A DNA stretch of 64,000 bases from Flavobacterium sp. KACC 22761 (lineage in GTDB: Bacteria; Bacteroidota; Bacteroidia; Flavobacteriales; Flavobacteriaceae): contig NZ_CP139148.1 of NCBI RefSeq assembly GCF_034058155.1, positions 2,046,001 through 2,110,000 on the forward strand. Direction: 5' to 3'. Under the pieces are notes generated by a model. It made no database searches. It was not told the origin of the DNA and saw nothing but the letters and a program-made list of their open reading frames with translations. Positions 17,428 to 26,507 of the stretch are shown here, piece by piece. A program made the position numbers and the translations under genes. The stretch's first letter is position 1. Every line of letters starts with the position of its first letter.

Positions 17428-17488
17428 TTAATTTCAAAAGTATAAAAAAAAAGTTACAAATGACACTTAGGATTGTTAAAATGTAATA
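17428..17488 (-). promoter_or_regulatory. Promoter and conserved upstream block of cassette B
   Basis: TACTTTTG on the minus strand (17435-17442) is followed by a leader of about 30 bases to the TTG start. The flanking sequence, including a poly-T tract and the plus-strand motifs GTTACAAA and ATTGTTAAAAT (17453-17488), matches the region before cassette A at most positions. Shared regulation of A and B is inferred. Confidence 0.65.
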
Positions 17489-17580
17489 TTTTTTCTATTT
17501 TTTGTTTAAGTAAATTTGATATTTATCAAACAAATCAAAAAAAGATAAAATTGGTTTTTCTATTGAAAAGACATGAAAAG

Positions 17581-17606
17581 CCCCAATTCATTCAATTGAA
17601 TTGGGG
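17581..17606 (-). terminator. Terminator of cassette C
   Basis: A 26-base near-palindrome begins CCCCAATTCA and ends TGAATTGGGG in its two arms. It lies just after the stop codon of cassette C gene 4 and is flanked by T-runs on both strands. It is the exact reverse complement of the 26-base terminator at 24266-24291. Confidence 0.8.
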
Positions 17607-17628
17607 TTTTCCTAATCATTTTATAAAC

Positions 17629-19317
17629 TTATTCAATTTTGAATGTTTTATAAAAATGAACATAATTCCCGGTTTCAGTGAGCCCTTCCAAAATAATTTC
17701 ATAATCTCCAGCAATATCAGAGGCATAAAATGGAACTGTAACTTCATCGCTTTTAAGAGCCATATTCGGTTTCCAAAGTAATTGGTGCCTATAATCAGGA
17801 ACTCGGCTAAGTGTATGAGCAGTTTCGTATTTTGGCTGAAAATATACTTTTGCGGCTTCGGGTCTTAAAATCATTGTTTTTAAGATGCTTTTGTCAGAAT
17901 AAATAGTTGCAAAATCCTTGTTTTTTGTAATGATACTAACAATTCCGTTGAATATTTTAGGACCATAACAATAAGGTCTGTCTACAACGCTAATACTTTC
18001 AATTTGAAAAGCATTATAATTAAGTAATGCATTTATATTCTGAATTTGTAGTCCATCTACTAAAACTAGACACGGCTCAGGCGATTGTGTTATATTGTAT
18101 TTGATGTCTCTTAAAAAGAGCGCAGGAATTTGATTGTAATCTTTAAAATTAAGTTCGGTAACAATTTCTATGATTGTTTCTTTAAATGTTCTAAATCTTT
18201 CAAAATCGTCTAGATTGTATTTTTTCTCAGTAGGTTGAAAAAAGTAATCTGTATGGATTGATTCAATAAGGCTGTCTTTTTTTTGCGAAAAATAGACGTT
18301 TTCTACTTGAGATGCTAATGCGCGTTCTTGAATGGCTTTTAAATTTTTACTAGAAATAGATGTCTTGTTGGAGAAAGTTAAATTTGATAAATCCGGACTT
18401 GGAGTTTTGTCTATTGCAATAGTATAATTTTCTCTATCAGACTCTGATAATTGTACATAGCAGTCTGATATATTGGTTTGTTTGTCTATTAAAAACAAAA
18501 ACTTTCCGTTGCTATTTGTTTTGGCTGTTTTAAAGATGAAATTTTTTCCTGGAATAGAAAGTGTAACGATTTTAGAACTTAAATCAGAGTTAGCAACTTT
18601 AGAAATGATATTTCCAGTTATAATTTCGCCCCTTGTTTCAGGAAGTATCTGTATGTCTTGTTTTAGATGCACATTAGTAGTAACTCTTTCATTATTTGAG
18701 TATGCAGGAATAAAATCTATTTTTCTGATATTTAAAAAGTAATTTCCCTTGTCCAAAGTTTTTGGCAGTACAAGTGTTGCTTTTTCTCTCTTCGAATATT
18801 TTTCTTTACCAAGGTTTAAAACAATGTTTTCAGATGTATTTTTTGTTTCATTTTTATAAACGTCAGATTTCTTGGAAGTGCTGTCAATAATCATATTGAT
18901 GTGCTCTTCAAATGGATTTATGATGGTAAAATCTTTTTCAAAAAAATTATCTTGACTGTTGTTTAACATCCAGTTCGTGTAGGCAATAAGTTTATAATTT
19001 CCTGTTGATAAAGTTGTTGGGATAAAATAATCGCCAGATCCAATTCCGTTTTTTAAACTAATTTTAGTTTTAAACACACTTTCCCTGCGATCGTTAATCA
19101 CTTCTAAATAGGCAATTTCACTGATATCTGAAAATACATTCGTTTTGTTTAAACAATATAATTGATAGTATAGTGTTTCGCCGGTTAAAATTGTCGAGGT
19201 GTTAGTTTTGACCAACATTGATTCTGTACCCAAAATAGCAGTATTTTGAGCATTACTATTATAAGTGAAATTCACTAATAATAATAAAAAAGCTAACTTG
19301 ATTTTTAATTTTCCCAA
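17629..19317 (-). CDS. Cassette C gene 4: secreted MG2-like protein with plug-like domain, no barrel
   Basis: The protein has 562 residues and starts at TTG 19317, embedded in the TTT TGG codons at the end of the DUF4249 gene, as in cassettes A and B. The signal peptide is LAFLLLLVNFTYNSNAQ. The MG2-like domain has ILTGETLYYQLYC and GNYKLIAYTNWML. The beta-sandwich has LPETRGEIITGNI. The plug-like segment has CLVLVDGLQIQNINAL and CYGPKIFNGIVSIITK. The C-terminal domain has DYRHQLLWKPN and FYASDIAGDYEIILEG. Architecture is identical to the paralogues despite strong sequence drift. Function unknown. Confidence 0.82.
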   Translation of the reverse strand: MGKLKIKLAFLLLLVNFTYNSNAQNTAILGTESMLVKTNTSTILTGETLYYQLYCLNKTNVFSDISEIAYLEVINDRRESVFKTKISLKNGIGSGDYFIPTTLSTGNYKLIAYTNWMLNNSQDNFFEKDFTIINPFEEHINMIIDSTSKKSDVYKNETKNTSENIVLNLGKEKYSKREKATLVLPKTLDKGNYFLNIRKIDFIPAYSNNERVTTNVHLKQDIQILPETRGEIITGNIISKVANSDLSSKIVTLSIPGKNFIFKTAKTNSNGKFLFLIDKQTNISDCYVQLSESDRENYTIAIDKTPSPDLSNLTFSNKTSISSKNLKAIQERALASQVENVYFSQKKDSLIESIHTDYFFQPTEKKYNLDDFERFRTFKETIIEIVTELNFKDYNQIPALFLRDIKYNITQSPEPCLVLVDGLQIQNINALLNYNAFQIESISVVDRPYCYGPKIFNGIVSIITKNKDFATIYSDKSILKTMILRPEAAKVYFQPKYETAHTLSRVPDYRHQLLWKPNMALKSDEVTVPFYASDIAGDYEIILEGLTETGNYVHFYKTFKIE

Positions 19318-20477
19318 AATGAAGGTATTACGTTAGAAGAAAATGATGTACAATCGCCGCATGCCTTTTCAACCATGTAGAATCCCGAAGGAATCATTCC
19401 TGGGCCATCACCAATAAAATCATGTGTTTTAATTATGTCATAATCATTTTGTTCGATTTCATTAAAATAGTAGAGTCTGGCATTGCAAGTTGTAAAATAT
19501 TCCGTTGGTTTTTCGGAAGGGAAAAAATCTTTGAAGCTAAAAAAGATTCTTTTTTTAGCAACAGAAGCAACTTCAAAATAGCCAACAACTTTTTCATTTG
19601 AATTTGTTGTTGATTTGATATTTCCAACTACAAATCCAGGCTGATTTGGAGATAATAATTCTCCTGAATCTACCATTTTTTTAGATGTGTAATAATAATC
19701 GTAAGCAGCTTGGCTTTGTGTATATTGAGAAACCATAATGCTGTAGCGATTTGTTAGCACGTAATCTGTGTCGGCAATAAAACGGATAGGGTATTTTACA
19801 CGATCTTCAGTTAAATCTGTTGTATTGGTTTGTCTAATTCCTGTGGAATGTTTAGTGGTGTAACAAGTCTGGATGTTAGGTGGCGCAGGAACTTTTACGT
19901 AGCTGTAATAGCCGTTTTGTTTTACTAAATTAATACGTGTTTCAATAGGATGTGGCGTTATTATTTTATAGGTTTCTTCATATTCATAACGATAATATTT
20001 AGATGTATTTGTTGGATCAAAACTTTTAACGTTTACCTGAATACCTCTAGCGCCATCTTTTTCTGCAATTGCTGTTTCTAGGTCAATAGTGTTTAGTGTA
20101 GTTAAAACTTCTGGTGACGAAACATATGTCTTTCCAGATTTAGTTGTTATTTTTAATTGATAGGTCTTGTTTGGTTCAGCTTTAAATTCGTTTTTAGAAA
20201 TATATTTGCCATCTTTTTCCTCAAAACGGAATACATTTTTATCACTATCAACAACAGTGACCTCAGCTCCAGATTCGGGAATTTTTACGGTGTCATTAAG
20301 AACCCTTGTTCTTCCAATTTTTATTTCCTGATATTTTAATTCGTTAGTTAATGTCGCTTCAACAGTCATTGCATCTTCAAAATCTTGATTTTGATAGATG
20401 TATTGTTCCGTGCAACTGGACAAAATTACAGTTGCAAAGAGGATTAATGCCATTTTTTTGATTATTGATAAATTCAT
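19305..20477 (-). CDS. Cassette C gene 3: DUF4249 lipoprotein
   Basis: The protein has 390 residues. Lipobox ILSSC is followed by TEQYIYQNQDFEDAMTVEATLTN, and the C-terminus is CGDCTSFSSNVIPSFW. It is closest in its beginning to the cassette B copy. It starts 18 bases after the receptor gene and overlaps gene 4 by 13 bases. Likely anchored in the outer membrane by its lipid; the role with the receptor is inferred from conserved order. Confidence 0.87.
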   Translation of the reverse strand: MNLSIIKKMALILFATVILSSCTEQYIYQNQDFEDAMTVEATLTNELKYQEIKIGRTRVLNDTVKIPESGAEVTVVDSDKNVFRFEEKDGKYISKNEFKAEPNKTYQLKITTKSGKTYVSSPEVLTTLNTIDLETAIAEKDGARGIQVNVKSFDPTNTSKYYRYEYEETYKIITPHPIETRINLVKQNGYYSYVKVPAPPNIQTCYTTKHSTGIRQTNTTDLTEDRVKYPIRFIADTDYVLTNRYSIMVSQYTQSQAAYDYYYTSKKMVDSGELLSPNQPGFVVGNIKSTTNSNEKVVGYFEVASVAKKRIFFSFKDFFPSEKPTEYFTTCNARLYYFNEIEQNDYDIIKTHDFIGDGPGMIPSGFYMVEKACGDCTSFSSNVIPSFWEN

Positions 20478-20495
20478 ATTGACGAGATAAATGAA

Positions 20496-23258
20496 TTAAA
20501 ATTTAATGTTATACGTGATTGTTGGAATCGGAACTGAAAAAATAGATGTTTTGTATGCTTTGATTTTTTTATCTTCAGTAACAAAATAAACATTATAAGG
20601 ATTGTTTCTTCCAAGAACATTATAAACAGAAAGATTCCAGAAACTATGTGCGAGTTTTTTTATTTTGTGATTTCCTTCAAAATTAAGACCAATATCCAAT
20701 CTATAATAATCTGGAATTCTATATTGATTGCGATTGCTGTATAGCGTAAAATTCTCTCCAGCAAAATCATAAGAGCCAATTGGAAACGTTACGGGTCTTC
20801 CGGTTTGGTAAACAAAATTAGTTGATAAACTGTATCTTTTGGTGAATTTATAATTTAAAATAGCGCTAAAATCATGTGGTTTGTCATAATTCGTAGGGAA
20901 ATATTGGCCGTTATTTATTTTTTCAGCATCAAATTTGCTGTCCAATTTTATTAAAGCTCGGGAATAAGTATAGCTTAACCAGCCATTAAAATTTCCTTTT
21001 TCTTTTTTGATTAAAAATTCCACTCCGTAAGCTTTTCCTTCTCCTTGAAGCAGTTCAGTTTCTATGTTTTCGTTCAAAAACAATTCGGCACCCACTTTAT
21101 AGTCTAATATGTTTTTTGAGCGTTTATAATAACCTTCGAGGCTCAGTTCTAATGATTTTTCGATTATGTTTTTGAAAAGTCCTAACGAGAATTGATTCGA
21201 AGATTGTGGTTCTGTGTTTAAGTCCGAAAGCTTCCAAACATCCATTGGAGATTGGGTAGTATTAGTCGACAGTAAATGCATGTATTGATAGGTTCTGTCA
21301 AAACTTGCTTTTACAGATAAATCGGGAAGTATAAAATAGCGAGCCGAAATTCTAGGTTCAAAACCACCGTACGTTTTTATAGATTCATTATTTGAATACG
21401 TTTTAGTGTCAACAACAGTTCTTTCAGATTTAGGAAGACCATCTTGATAAATGTTTTGTGTTGAAGGGCCGAGTGCAGCATAATAAGAATAACGCAAACC
21501 TAAATTGATTAAAAGTTTATCATTGACCTTGTAATTTTCAGTAAAAAACAAAGCTGACTCTATGGCTTTTTCCTTCTCCAATGTTTTGTCTTTAATTTGA
21601 GAATCACCGTTTGTTGGTTCTAGAAAACCGGGATTGACATTGTAAATTTTACTGCTAATACCATAATTAAATAAATGCTTTTCATTCAGCGCATACTTCA
21701 TTTTCAAAATAAACTGAGTTTCATTGATTTTATAGCCGTAATCAAATGATTTTTCAGGCTGAGAATCATAATCAATGTTGAATTTATATTGGCTATTAGT
21801 GACAATCAATGAAGATTTATTTTTTGCATTGAAATCATGATCCCATTTTACGGTTGCTAATAAATTGCTGTATTTGTAAATAGAGTCTGAGTTGATGCTG
21901 TATTTGTCATGACTGTAATATAGAGAGGTTTCCAGATCATCTTTTTTTGTGACTTTATGGTTGTATTTTAAAAGCAAATCATAAAAAGAGGCTTGACTAT
22001 TGTCTAATTCAGGATCTTTAATTGTCTTTAGAATCCAATCAGAATAACTTGCTCGACCGCCAAATACCAAGCTCGATTTTCCTTTTACAACGGGAATTTC
22101 AAGCGTGACATTGCTCATTACTGGTCCAATTCCTGCTTCGCCAGAAACTTTTTCGGTGTTTCCATTTTTAGATTTAATGTCAAAAACCGAAGAAAGACGT
22201 CCTCCAAACTCTGCTGGAATACTTCCTTTGTATATATCGGCTGATTTTGTTGTAAACGGATTTACAGAAGAAAAGAAACCTAAAAAGTGAGATGGATTGT
22301 ATAAAGAAGCATTGTCCAGTAAAAATAAGTTTTGATCGTCTTTCCCTCCACGGACATTAAAACCAGCAGAACCTTCTCCTGCTGTTTTGATCCCGGGAAG
22401 CGTTGTAGCGACTTTAAAAATATCTCTTTCGCCCAAAATTAGAGGCACATTTTTGATGTTTTCGATATTAATGCTTGTGAGGCCGGCAACTGCTGAGGTT
22501 GTGTTTTTTGTTCGTTTATTTTCGATAACAACTTCTTTAAGCGCATTTACATTTTCGTCTAAATTAAAATCAACTTTTCCATTACTGTAAAGTACAATCT
22601 TCTTGATCTTTGACTCATGTTTGATGGATTGTGTTTCAATTATGTTAATGCCTGCCGGAACTCTAAAACTATAATAACCATTTTCATCAGTTGTTGTACT
22701 TATATCTTTATCCTTTACTTTAACAGTAATATTGTATTCTGGTTTTCCTGAAATTCTGTCTTTGATGTAACCAGATAAGGTATAAGTCTGAGAAGCATTT
22801 ATCAATGATTGTTTTCCGAGGGAAATAATTGAATCTGAATCTTTCTTAGAATCATTCAAATATTGCTTATTGTAAATTGGAACAATTTGTGAATTCGGAG
22901 TTTTGTTGACGTTTTTATTGTCGGCATTTTTAAAATATTCTTCTGTTATAGTGTTTGAGATTAAAAGGCCATTGCTTAGAATTATGTTGTTTCCGTCAAT
23001 AATGTAATTGATGGTTGTATTGTTAAAAATGGCATCTAAAACTATTGTAATAGATGTGTTCTTGAAGTCTCCCGAAATAAGCTCATTATCAGCTAACCAT
23101 TGGTCCTCAAAATAGAAATGAAAAGAAGTGTTTTTTTCAACTATTTCAATAGCTTTTTTTCGAGTTACATTTGAATATTGTACAGAAATGTTTTTTTCTT
23201 GCGAAAAAAGAAAGAGGGGCAGTAAAAAAAATAAATAGAAGATAAAATGCTTTTTCAT
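20496..23258 (-). CDS. Cassette C gene 2: TonB-dependent receptor with STN domain
   Basis: The protein has 920 residues. Signal peptide (FIFYLFFLLPLFLFSQ), STN domain (KKAIEIVEKNTSFHFYF), carboxypeptidase-like domain (YTLSGYIKDRISGKPEYN), TonB-box-like LKEVVIENK, plug (LILGERDIFKVATTLPGIK, GFNVRGGKDDQNLFLLDN, IPAEFGGRLSSVFDI) and a barrel ending ITYNIKF. It lies 19 bases after gene 1. The receptor core is highly conserved with A and B. As with those copies, an STN domain is present but no FecI/FecR genes are nearby. Confidence 0.94.
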   Translation of the reverse strand: MKKHFIFYLFFLLPLFLFSQEKNISVQYSNVTRKKAIEIVEKNTSFHFYFEDQWLADNELISGDFKNTSITIVLDAIFNNTTINYIIDGNNIILSNGLLISNTITEEYFKNADNKNVNKTPNSQIVPIYNKQYLNDSKKDSDSIISLGKQSLINASQTYTLSGYIKDRISGKPEYNITVKVKDKDISTTTDENGYYSFRVPAGINIIETQSIKHESKIKKIVLYSNGKVDFNLDENVNALKEVVIENKRTKNTTSAVAGLTSINIENIKNVPLILGERDIFKVATTLPGIKTAGEGSAGFNVRGGKDDQNLFLLDNASLYNPSHFLGFFSSVNPFTTKSADIYKGSIPAEFGGRLSSVFDIKSKNGNTEKVSGEAGIGPVMSNVTLEIPVVKGKSSLVFGGRASYSDWILKTIKDPELDNSQASFYDLLLKYNHKVTKKDDLETSLYYSHDKYSINSDSIYKYSNLLATVKWDHDFNAKNKSSLIVTNSQYKFNIDYDSQPEKSFDYGYKINETQFILKMKYALNEKHLFNYGISSKIYNVNPGFLEPTNGDSQIKDKTLEKEKAIESALFFTENYKVNDKLLINLGLRYSYYAALGPSTQNIYQDGLPKSERTVVDTKTYSNNESIKTYGGFEPRISARYFILPDLSVKASFDRTYQYMHLLSTNTTQSPMDVWKLSDLNTEPQSSNQFSLGLFKNIIEKSLELSLEGYYKRSKNILDYKVGAELFLNENIETELLQGEGKAYGVEFLIKKEKGNFNGWLSYTYSRALIKLDSKFDAEKINNGQYFPTNYDKPHDFSAILNYKFTKRYSLSTNFVYQTGRPVTFPIGSYDFAGENFTLYSNRNQYRIPDYYRLDIGLNFEGNHKIKKLAHSFWNLSVYNVLGRNNPYNVYFVTEDKKIKAYKTSIFSVPIPTITYNIKF

Positions 23259-23277
23259 TTAGATTTTGGAATAGAGC

Positions 23278-24078
23278 TTATAAATTGTTATCAATAAATT
23301 TTATCAAATCTGCTTTGAACTGGTATGGATTTGTCTGTTCCAGAATTTTATTTTTTTTGTAAAAATCTTTTATTTGTTTTTTAAGTTGAGGAAATGCTGT
23401 GAGGATTTCTTTCTGCGTATTTACAGCTGTAAATGTTGAATTATAAAGAAGTTGATAATCGCTGTACTCTTTGAACTCTGTGTACAAACTTGATTCAATA
23501 ATAGTTTCTTTAGCAGTTTTAAAATGCTTGATATATAAGGAGATGTTTTTGCCTAAATATTTTTCTTCAAAAAAACCAGTGACGACTTTCGGAAATTTAT
23601 ATTTATTGTCAATATTGATAAATCTTTTATCATCAATTGTAAAATAATCTGTTTTTTCATTTATGAGTGTTATACCAAATGTGTTGTTGTTTTCGAATGA
23701 TTTAACAAGCTGATCTTTGTATATATCATACTTTATTGGGATGTTGTCATAAAACTGATTGTCATAAAAAACAGATCCTTTGACAAAGTTTTTATTTGAA
23801 TAATAATTGTGGCTGTTTTTTAAATTATAAGGGTCAATGTGAATTTTGCCGTTATTGATGTTTAAAATTTCTTCACCAACTATTTTGTCAAAATAATTAG
23901 AGATTTCTTTTTTTTCATTAGTTTGAGAAAAACTATTGATTGAAAATAATAGCAAGATTAAAATTACGGTTGAGTAATTTGTGATTTTCGATGATAGGAT
24001 TTTACAATATGGCTTGAATTTAAAAGAAATAATAAATAGTATTGTTTTAATTCTTGGTCTTGTTATACCCTTTCTCAT
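23278..24078 (-). CDS. Cassette C gene 1: small secreted protein of unknown function
   Basis: About 266 residues from ATG 24078 (a TTG one codon upstream is also possible). The N-terminus is long and basic before a hydrophobic core (STVILILLLFSINSFSQ), so a shorter start is possible. The mature part keeps the pattern of the paralogues: YFDKIVGEEILNINNG, FYDNQFYDNIPIKYDIYKDQLV, GFFEEKYLGKNISLYIKHFK and a C-terminal AFPQLKKQIKDFYKKN. No domain is recognised. It leads the operon. Its promoter region differs from those of cassettes A and B. Confidence 0.72.
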   Translation of the reverse strand: MRKGITRPRIKTILFIISFKFKPYCKILSSKITNYSTVILILLLFSINSFSQTNEKKEISNYFDKIVGEEILNINNGKIHIDPYNLKNSHNYYSNKNFVKGSVFYDNQFYDNIPIKYDIYKDQLVKSFENNNTFGITLINEKTDYFTIDDKRFINIDNKYKFPKVVTGFFEEKYLGKNISLYIKHFKTAKETIIESSLYTEFKEYSDYQLLYNSTFTAVNTQKEILTAFPQLKKQIKDFYKKNKILEQTNPYQFKADLIKFIDNNL

Positions 24079-24112
24079 CAATATTTGTGGTTTTGTTTAG
24101 CTATTTTCTATA

Positions 24113-24120
24113 TAAAACTA
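24113..24120 (-). promoter_or_regulatory. Weak -7 box of cassette C
   Basis: TAGTTTTA on the minus strand matches seven of eight positions of the Bacteroidota -7 pattern when the last base is relaxed. Its distance to ATG 24078 (about 35 bases) equals that in cassettes A and B. The imperfect box fits a promoter that needs an activator. Confidence 0.4.
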
Positions 24121-24148
24121 TGTTAATGACGTTTTTAAACAAAATAAA

Positions 24149-24185
24149 TTAAACCAACAACATTGATTTTTAAACCAACAACATT
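24149..24185 (-). promoter_or_regulatory. Tandem operator-like direct repeat upstream of cassette C
   Basis: TTAAACCAACAACATT occurs perfectly at 24149-24164 and again at 24170-24185. The 21-base period equals two helical turns, so both copies face the same side of the DNA. The repeat lies about 28 bases upstream of the weak -7 box, where an activator would bind. Paired direct repeats with this period are typical of, for example, LytTR regulators; the regulator here is unknown. Confidence 0.55.
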
Positions 24186-24265
24186 ATTTAATCTATAATG
24201 TGCTTTCTGAAAACATTGTAGATTAGTGTTTTAGCCGTATAGATTTAGGTTGAAAAAACGAAAAA

Positions 24266-24291
24266 CCCCAATTCAATTGAATGAATTGGGG
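24266..24291 (-). terminator. Terminator of pnp
   Basis: A 26-base near-palindrome with CCCCAATTCA / TGAATTGGGG ends. On the minus strand it is followed by a T-run. It lies about 40 bases past the pnp stop codon and is an exact inverted copy of the hairpin at 17581-17606. Confidence 0.85.
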
Positions 24292-24328
24292 TTTCCTATG
24301 AATAAACCTTTAGTAAACTAAGATCTGA

Positions 24329-26473
24329 TTACTCTTTTTTCTCCTCACGTGGAGGTCTTGGAACAAGTGCTTTTTTAGACACTTTTTCTTTTTTAGTTTT
24401 AGGATCGATTCCTAGGTATTTAACTTGGAAAACATCTCCCATTTTAACTACGTCAGCAACATTTTCTGTGCGCTCCCAAGCTAGTTCTGATACGTGAAGC
24501 AATACTTCGTTTCCTGGTGCAGCAGTATATTCAACTACAGCTCCGAAATCTAGCATTTTGATTACTTTAACTTCGTAAGCTTCTCCAACTTGTGGTTTGA
24601 AAGTCAACGCATCAATTTTAGCTAATACAGTTTTGATGCCTTCTGGATCAGTTCCTAAGATTTCAACAACACCTTGTTCGTCAACTTCATTGATAACGAT
24701 AGTAGTTCCAGTAGCTTTTTGTAATTCTTGAATTACTTTTCCACCAGGTCCAATCAATGCTCCAATAAAGTTTCCAGGAATAGTTCTGGTAATGATTTTT
24801 GGTGCATGAGCTTTAACATCTGCTCTTGGAGTTGCGATAGTTTCAGTCAATTTTCCTAAAATATGCAAACGCCCGTCACGAGCTTGAGCTAGAGCTTGCT
24901 CCATAATATCATAACGCAATCCTTCGATTTTGATATCCATTTGGCAAGCTGTAATACCGTCAGCAGTTCCAGTTACTTTAAAATCCATATCTCCTAAGTG
25001 ATCTTCATCTCCTAAGATATCAGACAATACAGCAAATTTCTCACCGTCAGTAATTAATCCCATAGCAATACCAGAAACTGGTTTTGTCATTTGAACTCCG
25101 GCATCCATAAGAGCCATTGTTCCAGCACAAACCGTTGCCATAGAAGAAGAACCGTTAGATTCTAAAACCTCAGAAACAACACGAATTGTATAAGGACAAT
25201 CTGCAGGAATCATATTTTTTAACGCTCTTTGAGCTAAGTTACCGTGACCAACTTCTCTTCTTGAAGTCCCTCTTAATGGTTTTGCTTCACCAGTAGAGAA
25301 AGGAGGGAAGTTATAGTGTAAGTAGAATTTCTCTTCACCTTGCTCTGATGGAGAATCGATTTGGTTAGCTTCTCTAGAAGTTCCTAAAGTTACTGTAGCC
25401 AAAGCTTGAGTTTCTCCACGTGTAAATAAAGAAGATCCGTGAACAGATGGCAAGTAATCAGTTTCACACCAGATTGGTCTGATTTCTGTAGTTTTTCTAC
25501 CATCTAAACGAATTCCTTTTTCAAGAATAACGTTACGAACTGCTTCTTTGTTTGTTTTGTAGAAGTATTTTCCAACTAAGCCTGCAAGATCTGCATTTTC
25601 AGCATATTCTTCTTCTGTAAATAAAGCTTTTGCTTCTTCTTTTACAGCAGCAAATTTTTCACCTCTTTCTGATTTTCCAGAAGCTTCTTGTGCAATTGCG
25701 TAGCATTTGTCGTAAGCAGCAGCTTTTACTTTAGCGTAAACAGCTTCGTCTTCAACTTCGCCTTCGTAAGTTCTGTATTCTTGAGAGCTTAATTTTGCTC
25801 TTAATTTTTGTTGAGCAACAATTTGAACTTTAATAGCTTCGTGAGCAAATTTAATTGCTTCAACCATTTCAGCTTCTGAAATTTCTTTCATCTCACCTTC
25901 AACCATGGCAACAGAATCCATAGAAGCTCCAATCATCATATCGATATCAGATTTTTCTAATTCTTCTCTACTTGGGTTGATTACTAATTTTCCGTCGATA
26001 CGTGCAACACGTACTTCAGAAATTAAGTTGTAAAATGGAATATCTGAAACAGCTAATGCTGCAGATGCTGCTAGTCCAGCTAATGCATCTGGCATAACAT
26101 TTTCGTCATGAGACATTAATTGAATCATAACTTGAGTTTCAGCGTGGTAATCGTCTGGGAAAAGCGGACGCAATACACGGTCTACTAATCTCATTGTTAA
26201 TACTTCGCTGTCGCTAGGTCGAGCTTCTCTTTTGAAAAATCCTCCTGGGAAACGTCCTGCAGCAGCAAATTTTTCACGGTAATCTACCGTTAATGGTAAA
26301 AAGTCAACACCTGGGTTAGATGTTCTTGCAGAAACTGCAGTTGCTAAAAGCATACAGTTTCCTAAACGTACAACAACTGAACCATCGGCTTGTTTAGCTA
26401 ATTTACCAGTCTCGATTGAGATGCTTCTTCCATCTCCTAAATCGATAATTTCTTGTGAAACTTGTGGAATCAT
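24329..26473 (-). CDS. pnp: Polyribonucleotide nucleotidyltransferase (PNPase)
   Basis: 714 residues from ATG 26473. A TTG start eight codons upstream is open but adds residues not usual in the family. PNPase degrades RNA 3' to 5' by phosphorolysis and takes part in mRNA turnover. Two RNase PH domains are visible: the first with [24 protein letters not shown], the second (catalytic) with [26 protein letters not shown] and [17 protein letters not shown], which has the metal-binding aspartates. A KH domain ([17 protein letters not shown]) and an S1 domain ([20 protein letters not shown] ... LLHVSEL) follow. It lies downstream of rpsO in the classical rpsO-pnp order, with a hairpin between. Confidence 0.98.
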   Translation of the reverse strand: MIPQVSQEIIDLGDGRSISIETGKLAKQADGSVVVRLGNCMLLATAVSARTSNPGVDFLPLTVDYREKFAAAGRFPGGFFKREARPSDSEVLTMRLVDRVLRPLFPDDYHAETQVMIQLMSHDENVMPDALAGLAASAALAVSDIPFYNLISEVRVARIDGKLVINPSREELEKSDIDMMIGASMDSVAMVEGEMKEISEAEMVEAIKFAHEAIKVQIVAQQKLRAKLSSQEYRTYEGEVEDEAVYAKVKAAAYDKCYAIAQEASGKSERGEKFAAVKEEAKALFTEEEYAENADLAGLVGKYFYKTNKEAVRNVILEKGIRLDGRKTTEIRPIWCETDYLPSVHGSSLFTRGETQALATVTLGTSREANQIDSPSEQGEEKFYLHYNFPPFSTGEAKPLRGTSRREVGHGNLAQRALKNMIPADCPYTIRVVSEVLESNGSSSMATVCAGTMALMDAGVQMTKPVSGIAMGLITDGEKFAVLSDILGDEDHLGDMDFKVTGTADGITACQMDIKIEGLRYDIMEQALAQARDGRLHILGKLTETIATPRADVKAHAPKIITRTIPGNFIGALIGPGGKVIQELQKATGTTIVINEVDEQGVVEILGTDPEGIKTVLAKIDALTFKPQVGEAYEVKVIKMLDFGAVVEYTAAPGNEVLLHVSELAWERTENVADVVKMGDVFQVKYLGIDPKTKKEKVSKKALVPRPPREEKKE

Positions 26474-26507
26474 AAATTTTCCTTTTTGATTATACAATGG
26501 GTTTTAG

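Noticed and set aside
4274..24081. SusC/SusD polysaccharide locus
   Set aside because: The receptors have an STN domain and pair with DUF4249 lipoproteins; no SusD-type gene or glycoside hydrolase is present.
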